From the NCBI GenBank assembly GCA_030549335.1, contig CM060195.1:11499501-11563500 (forward strand): 64,000 bases of DNA. Reading direction: 5' to 3'. Of this stretch, positions 34,837-44,695 are shown piece after piece. The position numbers and the translations under genes are program-made. Within the stretch, counting starts at the first letter, position 1, and every line of letters starts with the position of its first letter. The notes beneath the pieces are model-generated. The model was not told the DNA's origin, ran no database searches, and worked only from the letters and a program-made list of their open reading frames with translations. This stretch comes from Pontederia crassipes (taxonomy: Eukaryota; Streptophyta; Magnoliopsida; Commelinales; Pontederiaceae).

Positions 34837-35880
34837 AGAGGGCAAGATGACGTTATCGTCTTTCTAAATAGATAGGATGATTAGTCAATGTTATTTAAGT
34901 CGAATGATGTAGCCACAAACAGAAAAAAAAAAGATGAGAGCGGAATTCTTTTTTATGTGGTGAAGATATTGAGGATTATAATGATACGTTATTTTTATCA
35001 CTTGGGATATTCTACTTATTTCTTTGTACTTATAAATTAGCAAAATAAGAATTATGTTTTTAAATATTTGCTTATCGGCCTTAAAAAAATTGCTTATCTG
35101 AAATGAAAACAATTTAAAATAATTCGTAAGTTATTTTGACTTGCTTACAGCATTAGCAAACATCCTATAATTTGAATGAATATCGACGCTTAGTAGTCAT
35201 ACTTTCTTTCCTCAAAAGGAATATTAACTTCATTGGTATATGTCAATGTCTTCCTGTCCAAGTCCATTTATTCCTTGAAGGAAAGACGATTGAGTATAGA
35301 ACGTGCAGAATGTTAGCACATGACAAAACTATTATTTATTGGTATTTCAATGGGTTTAATGCTCATTAAATGACAACAGATTTGGCAAGTAGAATATCCA
35401 TTATTGTTCAAACAATAACGAGAGAATTATTATGAATATTTAATGACTTAAGTTGCACGATCTAATGTCAATGATCAATGTTATGATTAATGCGTCACTT
35501 GTCTATGAAACCCTTGACCAGGGGAAGATTAATTAAAATAATGAAATTATTAATGCATGATTCCTATATATGTATATTTTATTGCGTTTAATGCAAATTT
35601 TGTGTTTTTTTATCATTTTGGAAATAGCAGAAGCAATTGGAAAACCAGAAATTCATCAAGACTAGCATATAAATGAACTATTATTTTTTTAAAAGTGAAC
35701 ATTTTAAGCATTTAAAATTATTTTGCCTTCTTTGTCCGAGGATTTTTCATATATAAAAAATCAATTGAAAATTAGATGGTAATATAAAAAATAAACTCCA
35801 AACTTTTGTAGTTGAAAAATAATTGATCAAATTTAATAGAATCGTTATGTAATATAATGCAAAACTCTTTCAGATGAAGT
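34837..35880. other. AT-rich spacer; 35312-35880 duplicated
   Basis: 34837-35311 is AT-rich and unique to copy 1. 35312-35880 is a near-identical copy of 55735-56296 (shares TTTGGCAAGTAGAATATCC) and partly of 54122-54290. No gene recognised. Confidence 0.8.
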
Positions 35881-36747
35881 GGGGTAAATTACACCAAATG
35901 TCCTCCAACGTTAAGGTTTGTTTAGCGATATCCTTCAACTTCACTTTGTAACACAAATGCCCTTTCTCTTTTAACGTGTTTCACCCGATGCCCTTTTTAC
36001 CTCGGATAGTCGGTTTTCCGATTTTTCGTTGACGTGGCGTCCACGTGGCCATCTCCTCTCTCCTCCATGCAAATAGTCATCCGACGTGGCATGCTTGAAC
36101 GTAACATATAAAATTACACCAATGCCCTCCAACTTTAAGGTTTGCTCAGCAATACCCTCCAACAATACTTTGTGACACATATGTCCTTCATCTTTTAATA
36201 TATTTCACCCAATGCCCTCTTTACCTAATATAGTCGGTTTTTCGATTTTTCATCGATGTGGTGTCCACGTGGTCATCTTCTCTCTCCTCCATGCAAATAG
36301 TCATCCGACGTGGCACTACATATTAAACCATCTTACATATCGTAAGTTGACCCACTCGTTATTAAATTATTTTCTTATTTCTCTCTTTGTCATTGTTTGT
36401 GTGAAACCTCCTTCACCGTTCGCATTCCTTCATCGATCGTTCTCCTCGTCGTTTGCCTCCTTCATCATTAACCTTTTGTCTTCGTCGGCCGTCATCTTTG
36501 CCCAAATTGGTGTAATTTTATATGCATTTGGTGAGCAAAGTTTAAAGTTGGAGGACATTTGATGTAATTTTATGTGGCATGTAAGAGCATGCCATGTCGG
36601 ACTACTATTTGTATGGAGGAGAGCGGAGATGGTAACATTGATACCACGTTGACGAAAAATCGAAAAATCGACTGTGCCAAGTAAAGAGGGCATCGGGTGA
36701 AATGTATTAAAAGATGAAGGGCATTTGTGTTACAAAGTGAAGTTGGC
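35881..36747. mobile_element. Foldback (MULE-like) element F2, right end truncated
   Basis: Starts GGGGTAAATTACACCAAATG with the same arm blocks as F1. The right arm stops at GTGAAGTTGG (36747) without the terminal TTGGTGTAATTTACCCC. Between here and 36969 is unique DNA with no feature seen. Confidence 0.7.
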
Positions 36748-36969
36748 AAATGCAGAGTCTTTCAAGGAGCAGCGGGATTTATGGACCTTTATGAAGTATG
36801 ATGATGAGATGCTACTACGGTGGATATCAAGACGCGTATCTGATTATTATCACAATTTATTTAATAGATAAGTTTTAGTGGGTGTTCGAATAAAAAGCGG
36901 CATACAAGTCGTACATGAGAACGTTGATTGATTATTGACAGAAGCTTTGCCATTTCAAAAATAGCGTGT

Positions 36970-37590
36970 TTACGATCCTCTACTGGATGAAAGTTTATAA
37001 GAAACCTCAGCACGGACTTCTTCCCACTGGTTCAGGACCTCTTTCATGAAAGGTGTACCAGTCCCGTGCGTGATTCGAAGGATATCCGTCGCCTTGCGGA
37101 ATGATTCAAAGGCGTCCTCTGTCAGTTCGAGTAACCTGATAGATCAGATATGATACTGTTAGAAACAGCGGCAAAGAGGTTTTTAATGGAAATCTGAAAG
37201 CAACAATGTCAATAATGAGTTCCAGAATGTTTGAATTCTGCACGGGCGATTAGTAGATTCTTAGAATGTCATGCGTTCTTTTCTAGCTGTGGTGAGACTG
37301 CTATGCGTTCTTTGATTACCATTCGAGTTTCCCACAGGTATGAAATTGAAGTCCAAGCATTGGATGAATTGCTGGGTAGATTCCTGCATTTAGGAAGAAG
37401 ATGTTAGACACAATTTCCAACTGTATTGGAAGGGCAGCACAACTGCTCAGTGCTACCAATCAGAATGCAGAAGCTAATGATCATATTATGATTCTAGAAC
37501 TTATGTTTTCTGGTTCGCAGATAACATCAAACTTACAAAGACATAACTGGAATTTCACAACGTACATTGACCACTACTAGAAAAAAACAA
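36970..37590 (-). pseudogene. ASHR1-like 3' exons, fragment 1
   Basis: The last exon (37135-36970, stop TAA) encodes LTEDAFESFRKATDILRI and THRTGTPFMKEVLNQLEDA, ending SYKLSSNRGS, a close match to the C-terminal TPR-like end of plant ASHR1 (SMYD-type SET-domain methyltransferase, SDG37). An upstream piece (about 37395-37325) gives a GIYP..HP..GLQFHTCGKLEW-like exon. The rest of the gene is absent: similarity to 58130-58770 stops at about 37590, where a DPL1 fragment on the other strand begins. It has no start, so it is a duplicated 3' fragment. Confidence 0.8.
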
Positions 37591-37699
37591 ATGAAATAAT
37601 TTTCAGCTCACATCTTTACAATAATTTTGATATAACTAATCCGTATTTCCTTAAATTTCCGTGTATGCGCAACATTTAGGATATCATCACTTTTTTTTC

Positions 37700-38336
37700 C
37701 CGTGAAGGAGCTTGGAGTGTTAGCATCAAGTTATGGTATTTCTTTGCATGTTGATCTTTGCCTTGGTGGCTTTGTTTTGCCATTTGCTGGCAAGCTTGGG
37801 TACGGAAGAATTCATTAGCTCTCTTTTCTTTTTTCTTTTTTGTGTCTGTGTGTGTGTAGTTTGATGTTAATATTATTAATGACACAAGAAGTTATAATTT
37901 TGTGCAACTATCCCATCCCAAATTTTGATTTTTCTGTCAAATTTTGGCTTTTGGCTCCAACAGTGTTGACATATTTGAGGTCAATGACATAATGTCTTCG
38001 AAGGGGTGGCACCTAAAAGCTTTGCAGGTAGCCTTTTGCCATTCTTCTTGATCATTCTTATAGTTTGATCTGCAACACTTTAACCGTGTCCATACATGCT
38101 TTCTGCCTTCAGCATGTACCTGTATCTCAAGACCTCTCGAGAGATCTTAGGGAGGCCGTAAAAACGGTGAGTTGATTAAGAAATATGAAAATATGGCAAG
38201 GCTTCCCATCCTCGAATCTTATTAAATGTTTTTTCCCTTTCAGGTAAAAGAGAACCCAGGTCCAATTAATGGTGGACTTGCTCCAATCTATGGTGCTGCA
38301 GGGAAGATGCCAAACCGGGGAATGGTCAAGGAGTTG
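37700..38336 (+). pseudogene. Sphingosine-1-phosphate lyase (DPL1-like), 3' remnant before the LINE
   Basis: Reads KELGVLASSYGISLHVDLCLGGFVLPFAGKLG at 37708-37803, then VDIFEVNDIMSSKGWHLKALQ at about 37966-38028, QHVPVSQDLSRDLREAVKT at 38112-38160, and VKENPGPINGGLAPIYGAAG with KMPNRGM at 38245-38325, with GT-AG introns between. These match plant dihydrosphingosine-phosphate lyase, an ER pyridoxal-phosphate enzyme cleaving long-chain base phosphates. The exons carrying the PLP-binding lysine region, which lie between LGY and VDIFEV, are missing. The end of the gene resumes after the LINE at 44206-44247. Confidence 0.85.
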
Positions 38337-38399
38337 TTTTTTTTTCAAATGAAAGATAGTTAACTATCAGTGGTGTCAAGGTACAAGAGATGAAGAATC

Positions 38400-41300
38400 C
38401 CCACAGGAGGGGTATCCTCCCAAAATTTACAAAGTAATGAGCAACAGCATTAGCTTTGCGATTACAATGCGTAATTTTCCAATGAGTAAAATATGGCAGC
38501 GGTGAATTAATGTCTAAGATAATGTGATGTATAGCTCTAGGAGGTCGCTTTCTGCCGTTCAGGATATGGACAAGAATCTATGAATCTGATTCAATTTGCA
38601 GCTTGGTAATCTGATGTCGGATGCAGTGTTGGATACCTGCCAAGATAGCCCTTGCTTCAATATCCAAAACCGAGTTGGAAGAAGGAAGAATCGTGAGAGC
38701 GAATGATGAAGCCGATACCACTATATAGGATGCATATTATCAATGAAAGAACCATCAGTATTTAGTTTCCTCCACCCCACAGCAGGGGGCTCCCACCGGG
38801 CTAGCATATGGCCTTGAGGGTGAGGTGCCTCAGGTACCTGTCCTCTGATACAATCATCATAGTTAGACAGAGCTCTCTGCCAGACCGACCGAGCGATTTT
38901 CGAAAAGAAGCTTCATTCCGGGCAGACCAAATACCCCAGAAAGAAAAAGCCAAAATAGATCTCAATTTTAACTTTGCACTAGAATCCAAAGTGGAACCCT
39001 CGTCAAGGCAGGCACCGTTATGCCACTGATCGAAAAGTTCAAAGTTAAAATTAAGCTCAGATTGGGCGATGGACCAGAGGGATAAAGAGAAAGGACAGGA
39101 AAAAAAAGAGATGGTCAACAGTCTCCAAGTGATGGCCACAAAGTTTACATGCAGGGTTACACGAGGGAATGAAATGTAAGATAACATCTGAAGTAGGAAG
39201 CCTCTTATGCATTAATTTCCAAACGAAGATATGAACTTTAGGTACAACTTTGATCTACTAGTGTATTCCAAGCTGGCCGTCCAGGCAAGGCAGATGGTAA
39301 AGAGGTAAAGAGGTATCTACCATGAATCTGTAAATTGAGTTGGCCTTAGGAACCCCATGGGTATCCTTTACCCAATGCCAGGTGTCATCATAGGCATGAA
39401 GAGGCAAATAAATAGCAGTAACAGAGTTAAGCAGGTCAGGACCAAACATGTCAGCAAGTAATTGAACATTCCAACAGTTGTCACAGATTAGCTCATTCAC
39501 TTTCATGGAGTAAGACATCATATTAACATTTATACAAATAGGCATCCATGCAAGAGGGGTGGGAAAGAACCATGGATCAAAGAAGACAGAAGTGTTGTTA
39601 TCATTACAAATTTGAATTTGTAGTCCTAACTTAATTTTGTCTAAAGTCTGGAGGATAACTCTCCAACTCCAAGCCATTGACCCAGTGAGGTGCAGGGGGG
39701 TCCAGGGGTGCACTTGACCATACTTGTGTGTGACTAATTGGACCCAAGGATTGCTCTTGTTGTTAATCAAGTCGAGAGCCCTCTTAGCTAGTAAGGAGGT
39801 ACGGATGTGAGTTAAATTTTTAATACCCAAGCCACCACAAACTTTAGGTAATTGAATGGTCTCCCAATTAATTAGGTGAGTCCCCCTCTTATCCCCACCT
39901 GGGTCCAAAAGAAAGATCTATTATGTTTTTCTATTGCCTCAAGAATGCCATTGGCCATATAGGTGGAGCTCAGGGCATGCACAGGGATAGAGTTGATAAT
40001 TGAGTTTATAAGAGTGGCTTTCCCTGCCTGATTAAGGAGTAAGTATTTCCATCTAGCAATTTTGTTTGTAATTTTATCCATAAGTGGTCTTTGATTCCTA
40101 GCAGGTATATATTTATATGAAATCTGGACGCCCAGTTAAGAGAAATGGTAAGAGCCAGTTTTGAAATTAAGGATTCTGAATTATGTGCTTTCTGCATATG
40201 GTCATTTTGGGTGGATAGTAGATCTCAGATTTGTTATAGTTTACTTTCTGATTTGTCAATCCCTCATACTCAGTAAGGATAGTTTTGAGAACCTTGCAGT
40301 TATGTTTTGTTGCAGCAATACAAATTAGAAGGTCATCAGCATACATTAAATGACATAAACTAAAGGAATTTATAGAAAAGGGAATCAGAGATCCACTAGT
40401 GTTGTGATGATTCATCAGGGATGTGAACACTTGTGAGACTAGGATGAATAGGTAAGGGGAAATAGGGTCCCCTTACCTGATACCCCTGTTGCTGGTAAAT
40501 GAATGAGAGGCATCCCCATTTATATTACAAGTGAAAATTGGGGACTTGATACAAGTGAGAACCCAACTAATAAAGGTGGGGGGAGTCCATTCTAGTTAGG
40601 ATTTGCTCAACAGCAGTCCAAGAAACCCTGTCAAAGGCCTTCTCCATGTCAACTTTGAGGAAGAGAAATTTTTTCCTTCCTAAGGTGATGGAGTGGGTCA
40701 GCTCTTGAGCTAACATGATGTTATCTTGGATAAATCTTTGAGTGATAAAAGCAGACTGAGCAGGATTAATGAGATTGGCAAGGGTGGGTTTTAATCTCTG
40801 GGTAAGGATTTTGGTGGTGATTCTATAGAGTATATTGCAGAGTGAAATAGGTCTGTAGTCAGAAACCATTGTGGGGTGTGCATTTTTAGGAATGAAAACA
40901 AGTGATGTGTTAGATCAAGCCTGGGGGATAGAATTTATAGTAAGGGCTTTCCTGATGTGATTACAAATATCAGTACCAATTATATCCCAATAGTTCCTAT
41001 AAAATTCCATAGTGAAACCATCAGGGCCTGGGGCTTTCCCTAGCCCCAAGCTCTAAAGGGAGTTTTTTATCTCCTCATTTGAGATGGGGGCAGTTAATTG
41101 GTTCACCCAGGTGTGATTGAGTTTGGGTAACTGAGGCCAATTGGTGAAATTAGGGGAGATGATGTCAGGGCCCCATAAAGTTTTAAAATGATTTACAAAT
41201 TCAGCTTTGATTTGTTCCTCATTAGTGATCTGGTGCCCCTCAGGGGAGGTAATTGAATGGATGTGGTTATGCTTTGATCTAATGACGGTTGACACATGGA

Positions 41301-41574
41301 AAAACTTGGTATTCTTGTCACCATGCTGCAGCCAATTTAGTCTGAATTTGAACCACCATTTTATGCTTATTTGTCTAAGAAGGGTAAGATGCTTGTTGTA
41401 GGTAGCTCTTGGTGTGATTAATTCATTTTCAGTCAGGCCTAACCTCTCATCTTTCTGTTCTAGTGTGGCTATAAGCACTTGGGCTTCCTGAGCCTTATCC
41501 ACTAATTTACCCAGCACCTTCCAAGAAATGATTTTTACTTTGATGTTGTTTAGGGTATCGTCCAAGTCTTGATG

Positions 41575-41609
<35 letters not shown>

Positions 41610-42394
41610 GTCCATTCTCTTTGCACAATCTCTTTAGGTTCATTGTACTCAAACCAAAAAGTTTTGTATTTAAAAGATCTAGGTTTTCTGATATGATAAT
41701 TTGTTGTCAGGAGAAGGCGAGAATGGTCAGAAGCTGAACGAGGTAAGGTTTGTGATCTGATGTCAGGATAGGACATCAACCAAAGGCTATTGAAGAGCAA
41801 GCGATCAAGCCTGCACAGAATTCTAGCACTACCCGATCTATTATTACACCATGTAAATCTAAATCCCTGCGGGCAGAGATCACAGAGTCCTTGATTGTGA
41901 ATAAGGTTTCTGAGGACTTGTATTGATTTTGTAAGTTTGAAAACAGCGTCCCCCTTCTTGTCATGGGATGTGGTTAGAGAATTTAGATCGCCAATGAGAG
42001 TCCACGAAATATTTTCCATATCAAGATTAGATAATTCATTCCAAAGGTTTTGACGTATCAGGGGGAGAGTACTAGCGTATATGCAAGAGAGTACAAAAGA
42101 TGAGTTATTTTGAGTTACTTCAATATGTAGGATTTGAGGTGAAGCAAGGAGCGATGTCACCTGAGTATTACTATTCTGCCATGCCACAAGTATGCCGCCA
42201 AATGCGCCGTTGCCAGCGAGGAAATGCCCAGACCATGCACGACCCAGGCGACGAATGACCCACACGGAATCGCTCTGATTTGTGTGTGTTTCCAGAACTA
42301 GGATATCATGTCGATGCAGCTTGATCATCTCCACGAGGCGGTCTCGGACCTTGCTACGACCCGCCCCGTGGCAGTTCCAACTGATGATCCTCAT
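38400..42394 (-). pseudogene. LINE ORF2: endonuclease, reverse transcriptase, zf-RVT, RNase H
   Basis: The endonuclease (42394-41650) opens MRIISWNCHGAGRS and keeps LETHTN, LIGDLNSL and SASDHSRLLL, the metal-binding and catalytic blocks of AP-type endonucleases. A run of 29 G at 41578-41606 shifts the frame. RT blocks follow: DYRPISLCNILYRI, PAQSAFITQRFIQDN, LKVDMEKAFDRVSW (40869-40567) and the active site MYADDLLIC near 40345. Then KVCGGLGIKNL (39850), the zf-RVT region (39187-39000) and an RNase H tail with KLNTDGSF (38750) and IESDS (38600), both with stops. The gene is dead, but all domains are still readable. Confidence 0.92.
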
Positions 42395-44130
42395 TTGGCC
42401 CCAGAAGGGGAGCCAGGTGATTCAACCTGCAAGGACATGGAAGAGCCTAAGTCAGTTGTGGAGGCGGTGAGTTTCTTACCTTTTGGGGGTTTTTTGGTCA
42501 TTGTACGCCTTTGCGTCTGGAGATCAGGAGGCTTGACAGTCGTGGCTCGACGCCTGCGAGGCGATGCCGGAGGCTCAACACGCATGAGGTCAGCATCCGG
42601 CCCCTCATCATCCGAGACGGCAGGAGAGGACGCCGACACATGGCGATCCGGCAAGGTGAAGCGTGACAGGACCTGATGAACCAGTGCCTGGTTTTGATCC
42701 GTTGCCGAGGCCCGTGGCGACCGAGACGAGCACGGCGCAACCGACGATGGAGTAGATCCAGAAATGGGTAGGGTTTGCTCAGCACTCGGCAAAGAAGGAA
42801 ATGAGGAGGGTGATGCCTCGGTGAGCTGATCCACATGTATCTCAATCCGAGGGTTGGATGATGGCTGAGTAGTGGGTGTTGGCATGTGATGCGGCCCGTC
42901 CGATACAGCAGGCACAATATCTGAGCCGTTCCCATCTGACCTAGATCTGGAGTCTCCCAAGCCGTTGGATGGACCACCCTGTTGATCCTACCGCGGCACG
43001 ATCGAGGCAAAGAGCCGTTGATACCCGATCGAGTGACTGGGAACTCCGTACCAGGACCATTGAGGTCGGGAATCCGAGCACGAGTAGCCAACGGCGGCGG
43101 ACGCGGCCCAGATACATCCTGACGGTGAGATGACCTTCCTGTCGGCGCCTGCAGCCAAGGCCCGAAGAGCAGTACACCCTCCGAGAGTTCCGTCGCCGGC
43201 ATAGAAAGCAGAGACAGGCAGGACTCCAGGCGGTGGCCAGGGACACCACACCGGTAACAGAGGACGGGCAGGATCTCATACTGAATGCGCTGGAAGTATT
43301 TCCGACCATCAGGGTGCCTAACCCAGATACCCTGCTTCACATGCGACGTACGATCAAGGTCAACACAGATACGGGCGTACTCACATTCATCCAAGAGCTC
43401 ATCCACCCACAGAGGTGTTCCGAAATGCTTGGTGATCCGGACAATCGTCGGAGTACTCCGCAGCTCGAAGGGAAGACCCAGGAGCTTGATCCAGCAAGGT
43501 GACGAAGTGATAGATTCTTCCTCCGGTTGAAAGAATGGACGCGGGATGGATACATCGAGGATGTGGCCGGCGACCGTCCATGGACCACCAGTAAGAACCT
43601 GCATACGATCCACATTAGATTCAAAGTGGAAAATGACATGGAAATTACCTACTTGGACAATGCGAAGTGCAGATGAGAGCTTCCAGATTCCCGGAAGCTC
43701 GTTGCGAAGGATTGCCATGGAATTGCTGTCACCGACGAATCGTGCGATGAGACATTGTTGCAGTTCCTCAGTTCTGCATTTGATGTCCTCTAGCGGGATT
43801 TCAACTTCATCAGTGATGGTCTCCTTGAGGCTTCAGAGCTGATTTTGGGACATCAGCGGTGGCGCACGGGCGCGCTGGTGTCGATGGACTATATTTGCCC
43901 AAGAAGGTCGCTGCGCCGAATTCACAACAGATCTGCCAGCTTCCGCTGGTTGAGCGGTGCTAGGGAGCAACACGCTCGAGGGGGTGAAGTCCAAAGGGTG
44001 ATCGGGCATGATAACTTGATCGCGAACACCGCCGGACAAAAGATTTGGCGGAGGAGAAGGGTTGGAAGGAGGAGTGGGGGATATGGGGGTTCAGGTGAGG
44101 TGGGATTCATGTTCAGAAAGTGGCTAAAGG
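42391..44130 (-). pseudogene. LINE ORF1 (DUF4283 and zinc knuckle), frameshifted
   Basis: The N-terminal part 44039-43833 ends RPSWANIVHRHQ, a usual opening of plant L1 ORF1. Frame 43718-43100 encodes the DUF4283 RNA-binding region (NFHVIFHFESNVDRMQVLTG, GPWTVAGHILDV) and a CCHC knuckle C-Y-R-C-GVPG-H-RLES-C near 43205-43245. The proline/serine-rich C-terminal part continues in another frame (42960-42391) down to three bases before the ORF2 start codon. At least two frameshifts. ORF1 proteins package LINE RNA. Confidence 0.85.
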
Positions 44131-44205
44131 GAGGTGGCACCACCGGCGGGGGGTCGTCGGGGGTGGACTAGGGCTTGTGAGGAGGAAGAGCCTTGTCCTT
44201 GACCT

Positions 44206-44247
44206 GTCAAGGAGTTGTTGGTTGAATTCATCGACGGCTCCTGCTAA
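44206..44247 (+). pseudogene. DPL1-like C-terminus after the LINE
   Basis: After the second copy of the target duplication the frame reads VKELLVEFIDGSC and stops at 44245-44247, the normal C-terminal end of plant sphingosine-phosphate lyase (RGMVxELLVxFMD..). It joins in frame to RGM at 38322 across the LINE. Confidence 0.85.
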
Positions 44248-44550
44248 CACCAATTTTTGGTGGACTTGCTCCAATCTTATCGTCCAATTAATGGTTGACG
44301 GCTCCTTATATCTGATTTACATTTGAGATATGACACTGACATCTTGAGATATGATTTGATTTAGGCACGATTCTCACCTCCCTATTTATAGGGATCCATT
44401 GATTTGATTTAGAGCACTATTTGGGCTTCCCTGTTTATAGGGGATTGGGATTCCTTGTAGCATATTAATTTTTTTTATTTTCGGTAATAAGTATATTAAT
44501 TTGATTTAGGCAGAGCTTCCTATTTATAGAGACCCCTTGCAGTATATATA

Positions 44551-44586
<36 letters not shown>

Positions 44587-44633
44587 TGTATAAGAACCTT
44601 ACATTTTGAAAAATAAAAATAAAAAATCGGCCG
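44248..44633. other. Short spacer with rearranged DPL1 scrap and microsatellites
   Basis: 44259-44292 contains GGTGGACTTGCTCCAATCT and TCCAATTAATGGT in swapped order relative to 38263-38295, a scrambled copy of the DPL1 exon. Then 'CCCTATTTATAGGGA'-type repeats at 44380-44530, (TA)n and (TATG)n at 44543-44592. No gene. Confidence 0.6.
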
Positions 44634-44695
44634 ATGACTCGCATCTCTACTCCATGTCCGTCATTTTCTTTTCCGGCAACAACGATGACGCCGCG

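Larger units (their letters stand above)
38337..44205 (-). mobile_element. L1-type LINE retrotransposon with 12-bp target duplication
   Basis: Flanked by GTCAAGGAGTTG at 38325-38336 and 44206-44217. The left border carries nine T (a short poly-A tail on the minus strand), so the element is on the minus strand with its 5' end near 44205. It has ORF1 with DUF4283 and a CCHC knuckle, and ORF2 with endonuclease, RT, zf-RVT and RNase H. It interrupts the last exon of the DPL1-like remnant. At 5869 bp it is close to full length. Confidence 0.97.
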
